This document shows, in pieces, positions 11,501-17,746 of a stretch of 57,221 nucleotides of DNA. Within the stretch, counting starts at the first letter, position 1; each line of letters begins with the position of its first letter. Made by a program: the position numbers and the translations under genes. The DNA is from an uncultured Bacteroidota bacterium. GTDB taxonomy: Bacteria; Bacteroidota; Bacteroidia; Flavobacteriales; Flavobacteriaceae. The notes beneath the pieces were generated by a model that was not told the origin of the DNA, made no database searches, and worked only from the letters and a program-made list of their open reading frames with translations. Location of the stretch: positions 1 through 57,221 of the forward strand of contig CABZKA010000010.1 in the NCBI GenBank assembly GCA_902526165.1, read 5' to 3'.

Positions 11501-12987
11501 TTACATGCCTCGGTTACGCCAAGGTTGCTGAACTCTATGTAGAGTCCAGACCGATTGCATATCCTGTATCAATTGAAAGACAGTGTGATGGGGCAAGTGA
11601 ATTAGATACAGACTCTCAAGATGGTCTTTTTCCATTTGATACATCAACTATTATTGATCAATTACTAACTGATCCTGCAACTGGTATCAAACAAGACGAG
11701 TCTGTGCTGACCATTACATATTTTAATGAAGATGGTTCAGAAATACCAGCATCTGATTTTAGTCCTAATTTCTTAACCACTTCTCAAACCATAACAATCC
11801 GAGTTGAAATTGATCCATCTTACCCTGATATTACTAATCCTGATGGTCTTTGCTATGATGAGACAACACTAGAATTTATTGTTGATGACACCCCTGAGGC
11901 TTACCCTGTAATTATTACGCCTCATTGTGATGGAGATGACGGAAATAGTGATATCGATGGCTTCGATGAGTTTGATACAAGCAATATTACAGCTACCCTT
12001 CTTGGACCAGATCAAAGCTTGGATGATTACACAGTCGTATACCAATATATTGATGAAGCTGGTAATTTATTATCGTCAAACGAACTTAGAAACCCATTCA
12101 ATACTCAAACCCAAACCGTAACTGCAACAATCACAAATAATCTTAACCCGTCCTGCCCAGCTACCATGGATATTGAATTTGTTGTGAATCCACTACCTAC
12201 ATTTACTGTAGATGATGACTTAACTGTTTGTATTAATCTGCCACCCATTCCAATTGGTGTAACCTCAGCAGAGGGTGAATACACCTACACTTGGACACAT
12301 ACTTATAATGGAGTTAACAGTCCGTTCCCAACATCAGGACCAACTATATTTATTGGGGTTGGTGGCATCTACTATGTTACAGCGACCGATGTAAATACGG
12401 GTTGTCAAAGAACGTTGAGCATTTTTGTGGAAGAATCTGAAACTGCAAGTTTTGATTTAGATGAGGATGGAACCATTACTGAGGAAGAATATAAATATTT
12501 TGTTGAAGTTAAAGATTTAACCAATGATAATAACAATACTGTAAGAATCAAAAATTTAACAGATCTTGGTATTGGTGATTATGAGTTTGCAATCGACGAC
12601 CCAACTGGTCCTTACCAAGATGATCCATTTTTTGAGAATGTTAGACCTGGTATTCATACTGTTTACATTAGAGATAAAAAAGGCTGTGGTATTGGTGAAT
12701 TTGATGTTTCCGTAATTGGTTACAAAAAATACTTCACACCAAATGGTGATGGCATTCAAGATAAATGGAAAATTTTAGGAATCAATGAATTCTTTCAACC
12801 AAACAGTAAGGTTTATATTTTTGATCGATATGGAAAATTATTAAAAGAACTAGATCCTGTTTTGGATGGATGGGATGGAACATTCACTGGGAGACCGATG
12901 CCTCAGACAGATTACTGGTTTAGAGTCTTTTTAGAAGATGGGCGTGAATTTAAGGGGCACTTCAGTTTAGTGAGAGGTTTTGATTAA
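5521..12987 (+). CDS. Giant T9SS type B cargo protein with C-type lectin insertion (2488 aa)
   Basis: Longer paralogue of the upstream adhesin with the same overall plan. It has a signal peptide (1-20), an IgGFc-like N-terminal region (about 22-500), TSP3-like acidic segments near 598-626 and 826-865, and Ig-like domains near 903-995 and 1005-1090. An Ig-like domain is then split by a C-type lectin-like domain (about 1141-1306). Eight Cys-Asp modules (about 1370-2215), an Ig-like domain and an EF-hand-like loop (2312-2323) follow. The type B sorting domain spans 2401-2488 (YKKYFTPNGDG). The last ~470 residues are almost identical in protein to the first adhesin, but many third codon positions differ. 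The start is ATG. Likely a surface adhesin binding a glycan; the actual ligand is unknown. The stop overlaps that of the convergent PorP/SprF gene. Confidence 0.88.
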   Translation: MTKYFKVYILFLFFSIVSFSQISKVHYIPPLTNNKALTGGSSIPLDQYMYLSTPSENNVTVTVTPLNGDSPITYNNLSNDNPIRYDIGTSWNGSFTPSQLFVDHETTGGDTALNAGFVVEADCPIYVSIRYNAGAQAGALVSKGDASLGTNFRAGMMTSGTIQIANPQPTSNNFFSVMATQDNTIVAIDLPNAIIGETTLSNYNYQGPFTKVLQKHESMILSMDFENTNANNGGARNSLNGALIRSIDDNGTEDGTKPLVVNVGSASGTFTSTGGGHDHGVDQIVGLDRVGHEYIFVRGNGQNNNDGGQIETPLIIGTKDNTNLYINGSNTAVATIDAGDLWLATTDLWSSQVQGATMYIRTQDKNYPVYAYQGVGGNGDSEANQGMFFVPPISEEANDDVNNIPDIDFIGNDPYQEQAGVSIVTNSDATITISENGVAYDVSLLTPITVTGRPEYKAFTVTNLSGDVSVTSSGELYLAYFNTRGAATSGGFYAGFASPPNAEIDLGINALGNCLQTDSEGNVTGSNITLQITNASGFDTYVWEKYNTDNNIWEAAPGSSTNSETYVPQSEGEYRLKGSITCLNLDQFSGIIPVSICPTDSDQDGVIDNLDLDLDNDGILNSVESSGNLVFDISLIDQPIFKNSNNEIIEITTSTNLTYYEASADKSTIEGFDNGEISFSLEASINAKITYEIKNNDEPLNYKFSGKSETVTAGDYFEISVFPSSKNITLVDPEDELLIDNNYDGETFSDGITTYTANLIRFKYKNDTNNPTYKFLAYDVNGLKITVGADETTSVSDFRGLIEILDYKKNSDENETNSDDLYDYYDRDSDGDDCDDVIEAGFNYENFVGDPDGDGILGTYPLNNNNAGVINEQGLVVSHFEAGGYDINPAQNSTANYLFQTPGSPVSITTQPSSASGCEGSTVEFEVVASSQTEITYQWQFFNVDQNDWENIVEGGSYSGTNTSKLVLSNVSTIMDGKYRVLLNDEEYLCETGTDPNVNLSVNLVPENPIVQQIQTFCQSDTPTISNLTASNIGNNTLYWYESVDATDPLDPNTELEHNKFYYGEFVDEEGCVSAGRTESKAFVSNPVLSASNDIICLDDSSTLTIENVAKTAADFAADNDLIFITNNGSPVTYPTQYGDTYFLIQSGTGQTDNTPIGWDAAKNLTDSYNTGDSYSSARMYIILNADMEKAVYDGLESMNLTGNDGIYFWLGLYQDENDPEYAEPGNASQNWGGWKWVNGTKLKDGYINFYGMDNDNPIEPNDCCSNNIDGQENYGQFEFGNNGIEWNDIPVDDAGGNSWPLFEYTGSSDIIWGYYDENGNEVIIPNVSTSSLEVSPIQTTTYFVKVTTNGVECLTETTITVNPNPTSETIGDLEFCDDENDNDGNNGSIIIQKEVFDSLIPNILGENQSQNDYTVTFYETIENATNGENEITFPYKNPAKDAGEPHYALNTTQIFVRVQNNETGCFNAETSFTINIKPLPITFPVDDIIICDDDRDGFISFDLESRTDLLRSGNETTDPNDIDNQSPNDFKITYHLSIEDANDLTNTGLVSPYTNTVKDIQTIFYRILKTEGSNSGCYKTGEAFDIVVEALPFANTVTIGRECDGGAGDDSQDGVFPFDTSGIQETLLNGQTDVTTYYYDKDDNFIGNTLPNPFETASQIIKIQVENNTDQKCYDETTLEFIVDDSPEVYDVVIPIQCDDGDNDTDGFSEFDTSDITQTLLTNPETDSTQSLDDFSVSYQYVDENGNTINAAELPNPFNTKTQTVVATVTNVLNSSCTITKDIEFVVDPLPVIKQNIIIVEQCDDDENNDGITLHNLTEYEELFSDDYQNEVFEYYTDEGLTNKIEDPTNYYNVALEDLVWVKVTTENGCIRTSKTQNGDDRLQIDITVGASEIPTTFIQDYNTLYTVCDNDFGSEQDGISVFSNSVLDDIVTKLRASREIFQDQNIRISLHTNSQDGLTGENPIDLTQDFINISPYTQEIWARIVNVDITTFTCLGYAKVAELYVESRPIAYPVSIERQCDGASELDTDSQDGLFPFDTSTIIDQLLTDPATGIKQDESVLTITYFNEDGSEIPASDFSPNFLTTSQTITIRVEIDPSYPDITNPDGLCYDETTLEFIVDDTPEAYPVIITPHCDGDDGNSDIDGFDEFDTSNITATLLGPDQSLDDYTVVYQYIDEAGNLLSSNELRNPFNTQTQTVTATITNNLNPSCPATMDIEFVVNPLPTFTVDDDLTVCINLPPIPIGVTSAEGEYTYTWTHTYNGVNSPFPTSGPTIFIGVGGIYYVTATDVNTGCQRTLSIFVEESETASFDLDEDGTITEEEYKYFVEVKDLTNDNNNTVRIKNLTDLGIGDYEFAIDDPTGPYQDDPFFENVRPGIHTVYIRDKKGCGIGEFDVSVIGYKKYFTPNGDGIQDKWKILGINEFFQPNSKVYIFDRYGKLLKELDPVLDGWDGTFTGRPMPQTDYWFRVFLEDGREFKGHFSLVRGFD
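8941..9438 (+). other. C-type lectin-like domain inside an Ig-like domain
   Basis: Residues about 1141-1306 of the 2488-aa adhesin read as a C-type lectin-like fold. They contain GWDAAKNL helix-like and WLGLYQDE strands, then WGGWKWVNG, then EPND (E1260-P-N-D) and finally EWND (W1287-N-D). In animal C-type lectins EPN plus WND are the calcium ligands of the mannose-type site. The flanks are the two halves of one Ig-like domain: IICLDDSSTLTI before it and WGYYDENG through VSPIQTTTYFVKV after it. Confidence 0.7.
9613..12190 (+). repeat. Eight degenerate Cys-Asp modules in the second adhesin
   Basis: Eight modules of about 100-115 residues open with CDDENDNDG, CDDDRDG, CDGGAGDDSQDG, CDDGDNDTDG, CDDDENNDG, CDNDFGSEQDG, CDGASELDTDSQDG and CDGDDGNSDIDG. 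The last two match the last two modules of the first adhesin most closely. The extra three modules plus the lectin insertion explain much of the 731-residue size difference between the paralogues. Confidence 0.6.
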
Positions 12988-14030
12988 AAACAATCACAAT
13001 CTATTGATCCTCTCAGGATATTAAAACCAAGAGTAATTTGATGGAAACCTCCAGAACCAAAATTGATATCCCCAAACTGGTATGAGTAATTATAAGAAAA
13101 AACAAAATCTTTGTAATCTATTCCAAAAAGAGGGGTAATAAGCTGAAGAGTTTGCTCCTTTATCTGACCAGTTGACACATCAACAAATTCTGCACCTTCT
13201 AATGAATTCCTGAAGGCTAATCCTGCCCAAAGTCTTCCTGATCTTAATTTATAATATGCTTTAAAATTTGTATCAATTGATTTTTCCTTTGTAAGCTCCG
13301 ATACTTGGAAGAGTACTGAAGGTTCAAAACTCCATGGGGTCTCCGTGTAAAACACATAACCCAGTGAGGCTACAAATCTTTTAAAACTTGTCCTATCCCT
13401 AGGATAGCTATATTCAAAGTCACCATACATGTTGTGGGGACTAAACAATAAATTTTTTACAGTTAAGTGAGCATAATATTTATTAGATACATATGAGATA
13501 CCAACATCCATGTTAAAATATCCAGTATTTTCCATTAAACCTGATATTAATGGATCAGGCACAAAATTTTGATCCAATGGATCAAAAGTTGTTTGATCTA
13601 AAGAATTTTGAATTCCTCCAATACTAATCCCAAAAGATAATTGATCAATTTCATCATCTTTAGAGGGATAAGGTCTTTTACTTAAAACCAGATCATCAGC
13701 AAAATTTATGTGATGGGCATAGGTAAGATATGCTCCTTTTTGTGAGTGATAACCATTTTGATCATTAAAAACTGTAATACCCACTCCAGATCTCTCAGAA
13801 ACCCTCAAGTCAGCAGTAAGAGTCTGTAGGTTTGGAGCTTCAACTTGATCAAACCATTGTTTTCTTACTGTTGTTCTTATTTTACCACCAACTAGATTAA
13901 CACCAGCCATTGAAGGATGAACCAAGTAATAATTTTCTGTTAAATAATCAAAGTAAATAGGAATACCTTCTTGGGCTTTGTTTTTAAAAATGAAAAATGA
14001 AAAAAATATAATTAATGCTATTCTCATCAA
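12984..14030 (-). CDS. PorP/SprF family T9SS-associated outer-membrane protein
   Basis: 348-aa predicted outer-membrane beta-barrel of the PorP/SprF family, whose members partner individual type B T9SS cargo proteins for surface attachment or secretion. After an N-terminal hydrophobic signal (residues 1-19) comes the family opening PIYFDYLTENYYLVHPSMAG, then KIRTTVRKQWF and alternating beta strands with aromatic girdles to the end. Adhesin genes in this group are often followed by such a gene on the same strand. Here it is convergent, and its stop codon overlaps the adhesin stop by 4 bases. It is the natural candidate partner for both adhesins. Which cargo it serves is inferred from position only. 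Confidence 0.85.
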   Translation of the reverse strand: MMRIALIIFFSFFIFKNKAQEGIPIYFDYLTENYYLVHPSMAGVNLVGGKIRTTVRKQWFDQVEAPNLQTLTADLRVSERSGVGITVFNDQNGYHSQKGAYLTYAHHINFADDLVLSKRPYPSKDDEIDQLSFGISIGGIQNSLDQTTFDPLDQNFVPDPLISGLMENTGYFNMDVGISYVSNKYYAHLTVKNLLFSPHNMYGDFEYSYPRDRTSFKRFVASLGYVFYTETPWSFEPSVLFQVSELTKEKSIDTNFKAYYKLRSGRLWAGLAFRNSLEGAEFVDVSTGQIKEQTLQLITPLFGIDYKDFVFSYNYSYQFGDINFGSGGFHQITLGFNILRGSIDCDCF

Positions 14031-14080
14031 AAAGTGTATTACAATAATCAGACCCTAAATCTAATCAATATAAATTTCGC

Positions 14081-14088
14081 CAAAGATA
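14081..14088 (-). promoter_or_regulatory. Candidate -7 element upstream of the PorP/SprF gene
   Basis: On the minus strand 14088-14081 reads TATCTTTG, an exact match to TAnnTTTG, about 50 bases before the ATG at 14030. No convincing -33 TTG lies 19-21 bases further upstream, so this is only a half-site. It sits just past the end of the small ORF at 14091-14186. Confidence 0.3.
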
Positions 14089-14090
14089 TA

Positions 14091-14186
14091 TCAATTTTTT
14101 TTGTTTCTTATAAAAAGTCCTAAAGGTAAAAAAAGGAACAGTGCATATATGTTAAACATAATTCCAACTATTGGTATCAATATCAT
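14091..14186 (-). CDS. Possible 31-aa single-pass membrane peptide
   Basis: A short minus-strand reading frame after the sulfatase encodes 31 residues. It starts MILIPIVGIM, is almost wholly hydrophobic through a Leu/Phe stretch with PLG near the end, and finishes RNKKN. That is one transmembrane helix with a positively charged tail. The ATG is 37 bases past the sulfatase stop, and the frame is also open upstream to TTG codons. It is the only coding-like content in the 193-base gap 14031-14223. It could be a real small membrane protein made from the sulfatase transcript or a chance AT-rich frame. No family was recognised. Confidence 0.35.
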   Translation of the reverse strand: MILIPIVGIMFNIYALFLFLPLGLFIRNKKN

Positions 14187-14223
14187 TAGAACTAAAATCA
14201 AAAAACTATAGTGACTAGACAAA

Positions 14224-15624
14224 TTACTTTCCTATTAGGTTATAAAGCTCAAGCTCAGGAATTCTACCTAAATCATCAATATTTTCTAACCAACTATCTA
14301 ATTGTTGACTCAAGTTATCTTTAATTATATTGTATTCAGGATTTTCAGATAAATTTTTCATTTCAAAAGGGTCATTTTCTAGGTCATACAATTCTTCCAT
14401 TAATTTTGGTGTTCTAAACCAATTATTTTGCTCCATTGATAATTCCCCGGTTAAATGTAGTGTGGTTAAGTGTCTCATTAGAACCATCTGTTTTCTGTAA
14501 TTAACATCAAGGGCATGTGAATTTTCTGGAAAATAATTCCTTATGTATTTAAACTTTTCATTTCTTACTGCTCTAATCCTGTCGCTGATCTCATCAAACC
14601 TATCGCTTGATGTAAATAAAAATTGTCTTTCCTTCTGATTTTTAAACTTACCAAGAAAAGCTATACCCTGATACTCACTTGGTAATTGAATACCCGCAAT
14701 TGACAAAACTGTAGGAGCTAAATCAACAAAACTTAAAAACTGTCTGGTGTTGATATTTTCTTTTTTTCCTTTTGGTAACTTAACAAAAAAGGGTGTTTTC
14801 GTTCCTGTCTCATAAATAGCTCTCTTATGACGTGGAAAGGGACCACCATGATCACTGTAAAAGAAAATATATGAATCATCATATAGGTCCTGCGATTTTA
14901 ATTTATCGATTAATTCACCAATTTGTTTATCCATTTCAATCATATTTGAGTAGTTAACTGCATATGAGTGTCTTACAATTGAATCATCAGGAAAAATTGG
15001 AGGAATTGTAAGATTATTTGGATTTACCAACAACTCTTGTTTATCTCTTTCCCACATTCTTCTTTCATGGGTGATGTCAAAGTTGAAGATTGCAAATAAT
15101 GGGGTGGAATCTTGAAAAAATTTCATTCTTGTATTATAAGCCGACCAAACGGAGTCACCAATTATATAATTATAGTCACCCTTTGAATCATTATATGTGA
15201 AATATCCATTGTTCCTTAAAATTTCTGGAAATGTCTTAATTGACTCTGCAAGTTTCGATGAGTATCTTGGAAATTCAAGTTCTTTCTCACTATTGATTCT
15301 TTTTCCGATTTCTCCTCCGTTTTTGTAGTAATTATCATAATGCATTGCTCTCATATTGTGAGTGCCAATTGATTGAGGATACATGCCTGTAATTATTGAA
15401 CTTCTTGCTGGTGCACATACAGGATAGGTAGCGTACATATTTTCAAAAACTAAACTTTCCGAGGCAATATTTTCAAGGTTTGGCAGAGAAACATCACTAT
15501 TTCCATGAAAAGGGAAAAGATAAAAAGATTGATCTTCACATGTAATCCATATAATATTAGGCTTTTCACTGTTTGAGCATGAGCTGAGAATTAAGAATAA
15601 TAATATGACTAGTAAACTTCTCAT
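14224..15624 (-). CDS. S1 family sulfatase, lipoprotein (heparan N-sulfatase-like)
   Basis: 466-aa arylsulfatase-type enzyme removing sulfate from a sulfated glycan or similar ester, predicted to be a membrane-anchored lipoprotein (lipobox LSSC, Cys16). The catalytic signature is CAPAR at residues 70-74. Cys70 would be converted to formylglycine, followed by SSIITGMYP. An N-terminal metal-binding stretch (NIIWITCEDQS) and FFYSDHGGPFPRHKR further on fit the family. The sequence resembles subfamily S1_8-type enzymes such as heparan N-sulfatases, but the substrate cannot be fixed by eye. No formylglycine-generating enzyme is in the window. It is divergent, with 69 bases between it and the YdjC-like deacetylase, so the two may act on the same sugar. 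Confidence 0.88.
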   Translation of the reverse strand: MRSLLVILLFLILSSCSNSEKPNIIWITCEDQSFYLFPFHGNSDVSLPNLENIASESLVFENMYATYPVCAPARSSIITGMYPQSIGTHNMRAMHYDNYYKNGGEIGKRINSEKELEFPRYSSKLAESIKTFPEILRNNGYFTYNDSKGDYNYIIGDSVWSAYNTRMKFFQDSTPLFAIFNFDITHERRMWERDKQELLVNPNNLTIPPIFPDDSIVRHSYAVNYSNMIEMDKQIGELIDKLKSQDLYDDSYIFFYSDHGGPFPRHKRAIYETGTKTPFFVKLPKGKKENINTRQFLSFVDLAPTVLSIAGIQLPSEYQGIAFLGKFKNQKERQFLFTSSDRFDEISDRIRAVRNEKFKYIRNYFPENSHALDVNYRKQMVLMRHLTTLHLTGELSMEQNNWFRTPKLMEELYDLENDPFEMKNLSENPEYNIIKDNLSQQLDSWLENIDDLGRIPELELYNLIGK

Positions 15625-15693
15625 CGCCTCAAATGTAGTTATTTCATTGACAAAAAAATTGTAATTTTCAAACTCATTTTAAAATATAATTTT

Positions 15694-16695
15694 TTGTTTA
15701 AATTATTTAAAATACTGTTGATTATTGTAACCTCTCTGCTACTAATAACCATATCATTTCTTCATTATCAACAATTTCCAATTTACGAGTGGAAATTCAT
15801 TATTGAATATATTAAAGATAATCGCCAGAAGGAAGATTTTAATTTCATCGCAACCAAACTAGGATATAATGAAAATGACAAATTACTAATAATTCATGCT
15901 GATGATGTTGGTCTTAGTAAATCTGTAAATGAATCTACTTTTGAATCTTTTAAAAACAACTCCATTACGTCTGCTAGTATTATTATGAATACTTATGAAA
16001 TGGAGGAGGGATTAAAATTTGCAGTTGAAAATCCTAATTATGATTTTGGAGTTCATCTTACAGTCACAAGTGAATGGAAATATCACAAATGGGGTGGCAT
16101 ATTGGATAAAGCTAAAACACCCTCATTGCATAATAGCGTTAACAATTTTTACTGGAATAAAAGAAAGTTTGTTAAAAATGCAGATTTAAACGAAATTAAG
16201 ATGGAGCTTCAAGCACAAATTGATTTAGCAAAATCAATGGGACTTAAACCATCACACATTGATAGCCATGAGGGGGCACTATTTTTTGATCCCAATATTT
16301 TTGAACTATATATTAATTTAGGATTAGAAAATGATTTATTGGCGTTTGTTCCAATTGAGGCAAGTATTCATTTTAATGGTGAATTGGAAAAGCCATCTAA
16401 TGCAGTTATAATTGATCAATTTCATATGCTCCGCGGTGGAACAGAAGTTGAGGATATTGAAAATTTTTATTTTAATGTAATTAGGAATTTAAAACCTGGT
16501 TTAAGTCAAATAATTATTCATTTGGGTAAAGATGAACCTGAATTAAAAAAAATTACTGTTGATCATCCAAATTTTGATTACAGATGGAGGCAAAAAGATC
16601 ATGATATCATGAATTCCAAAAAATTTAAAAATTTGTTAGAGGAATATGATGTCAAACTTATCAGTTGGAATGATTTAAAAAAGACCATACTATGA
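15694..16695 (+). CDS. YdjC/ChbG-type carbohydrate deacetylase
   Basis: 333-aa member of the YdjC/ChbG family, which removes N-acetyl groups from amino-sugar oligosaccharides using a metal ion. The metal and catalytic motifs are visible: HADDVG (His68, Asp70, Asp71), GVHLTVTSEW (His121) and HIDSHEG (His188, Asp190, His192). Residues 1-24 form a hydrophobic segment, so it is probably exported or membrane-anchored, unlike cytosolic E. coli ChbG. The start is TTG, just ahead of that hydrophobic stretch. The stop overlaps the next start (ATGA), so it is translationally coupled to the SGNH hydrolase. With the divergent sulfatase it suggests processing of a sulfated, acetylated glycan. Confidence 0.8.
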   Translation: MFKLFKILLIIVTSLLLITISFLHYQQFPIYEWKFIIEYIKDNRQKEDFNFIATKLGYNENDKLLIIHADDVGLSKSVNESTFESFKNNSITSASIIMNTYEMEEGLKFAVENPNYDFGVHLTVTSEWKYHKWGGILDKAKTPSLHNSVNNFYWNKRKFVKNADLNEIKMELQAQIDLAKSMGLKPSHIDSHEGALFFDPNIFELYINLGLENDLLAFVPIEASIHFNGELEKPSNAVIIDQFHMLRGGTEVEDIENFYFNVIRNLKPGLSQIIIHLGKDEPELKKITVDHPNFDYRWRQKDHDIMNSKKFKNLLEEYDVKLISWNDLKKTIL

Positions 16696-17381
16696 TAAGA
16701 TTTTTTTTATTATTGACTGTTTTATTAATCTCTTGCTCACCACTAAAAAAATACCCATTAAAATCTGAAAGATGGGAAAATGACATAAAAGTTTTAGAGT
16801 CTAAGGACAAAGAAGAGACATGCATTGATGATTGTATTTTATTTGTTGGTAGTTCAAGTATAAGGTTATGGGAAAACATAAAATCTGATATGTCACCTTA
16901 TGAAGTTCTTGGAAGGGGGTATGGTGGTGCTCATTTTTATGACCTAATTCATTACACAAAAAGATTGGTGAAGAACCACAACCCAAAAGCGATTGCAGTT
17001 TTTGTTGCAAATGATATAATAGGGAAGAATAATGGTAGTTGGTATGGAGATCTAAGACCTAAACAGGTTCTTCAGCTTTTTAAATTTTTTACCAAAGAGG
17101 TTCAATCTATTCATGGAGATATACCAATCTTTGCAATTGAAACAACACCAACCATTAGTCGCTGGTCAGTCTGGGATAAAATTTCAACCGCTAATGACTT
17201 AATAAAAGATTATACTGCAAAAAAGGAAAACTTAAATTATATTACGACAAGATTTAATTTTCTAAATAGTAAGCCTTACCCTGAAGAAAAATATTTCTTA
17301 AATGATCAGCTTCATTTAAATAAAACAGGATATAATTTATGGTCAAAAATTATCAAAAATAATTTTAAGGAGAAGCTATAA
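16692..17381 (+). CDS. SGNH/GDSL-family esterase lipoprotein
   Basis: 229-aa SGNH hydrolase, probably an esterase or carbohydrate deacetylase. Block I is FVGSSSIRLW (Ser near 54), block II Gly lies in GRGYGGAHF, block III is VFVANDI (Asn107), and block V is the D-x-x-H pair Asp205/His208. The N-terminus carries a lipobox (LLISC, Cys15), so it is likely tethered to a membrane. Its ATG overlaps the stop of the deacetylase by 4 bases, so the two are co-translated. The natural substrate is unknown; O-acetyl groups on the same glycan are a reasonable guess. Confidence 0.8.
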   Translation: MIRFFLLLTVLLISCSPLKKYPLKSERWENDIKVLESKDKEETCIDDCILFVGSSSIRLWENIKSDMSPYEVLGRGYGGAHFYDLIHYTKRLVKNHNPKAIAVFVANDIIGKNNGSWYGDLRPKQVLQLFKFFTKEVQSIHGDIPIFAIETTPTISRWSVWDKISTANDLIKDYTAKKENLNYITTRFNFLNSKPYPEEKYFLNDQLHLNKTGYNLWSKIIKNNFKEKL

Positions 17382-17411
17382 CATATATTTTAAAAAACTA
17401 GCCCAGAGGAG

Positions 17412-17448
17412 AAAAAATTACCAACAGAGAGGAAGTAATTTTTTTTTT
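17412..17448 (+). terminator. Weak A/T-stem terminator candidate after the SGNH esterase
   Basis: AAAAAATTAC (17412-17421) pairs perfectly with GTAATTTTTT (17435-17444) across a 13-base loop, and the T run continues to 17448. The stem is AT-only apart from one G-C pair, so it may be inefficient. The position, 31 bases past the stop, is right for a terminator. Confidence 0.4.
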
Positions 17449-17498
17449 GTATATTGTTGGGAATTAAATTTAACTAACATTAATTAAAAATTAAAAAA

Positions 17499-17696
17499 AT
17501 GGCATATTCTTACACAAATAAAAAAGGAAAGAAATACTTTTTAAATTCAAAAGATGTCACTCTTAAGGGTGGTAGAAATCAAACTATATATTATTTCTCA
17601 AAAGATGAAAGATCTGACAGCGGTTGTGATCTACCAGCAGGAAAACAAGTAGTAGAGAGTCCAAAAACTGGTCTACCATTTGTAAAAGGAAAATAG
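17499..17696 (+). CDS. Small conserved basic protein of unknown function (65 aa)
   Basis: 65-residue protein opening MAYSYTNKKGKKYFL and ending TGLPFVKGK, with pI clearly basic. I recognise this as a widespread short hypothetical family (tyrosine/lysine-rich start, GGRNQTIYYF core, LPAGKQVVESP tail) of no known function. The ATG follows an A-rich leader, the favoured initiation context in Flavobacteria. A strong terminator follows 18 bases past the stop and a terminator-like hairpin precedes it, so it looks like a single-gene transcript. No signal peptide or membrane helix is visible, so it is probably cytosolic. It could be a small nucleic-acid-binding protein, but that is only a guess from charge. 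Confidence 0.75.
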   Translation: MAYSYTNKKGKKYFLNSKDVTLKGGRNQTIYYFSKDERSDSGCDLPAGKQVVESPKTGLPFVKGK

Positions 17697-17714
17697 TAAA
17701 TTTTATTAAAATTT

Positions 17715-17745
17715 AAACCCATCTGTTTAGATGGGTTTTTTTTTT
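17715..17745 (+). terminator. Rho-independent terminator after the 65-aa protein
   Basis: AAACCCATC (17715-17723), a 6-base loop, GATGGGTTT (17730-17738) and then a T run to 17745. This is a textbook intrinsic terminator. It sits between convergent genes. Read on the other strand the stem is followed only by a broken T stretch, so it may also weakly stop the glycosyltransferase transcript. Confidence 0.9.
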
Positions 17746-17746
17746 C

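Noticed and set aside
15630-15637. TACATTTG as a promoter -7 element for the sulfatase
   Set aside because: It lies only 5 bases from the ATG, so transcription would begin inside the coding sequence, and the TTG upstream is only 13 bases away.
17446-17472. TTTG and TAAATTTA as a promoter for the 65-aa gene
   Set aside because: The spacing (15 bases) is too short and the -7 match lacks its final G.
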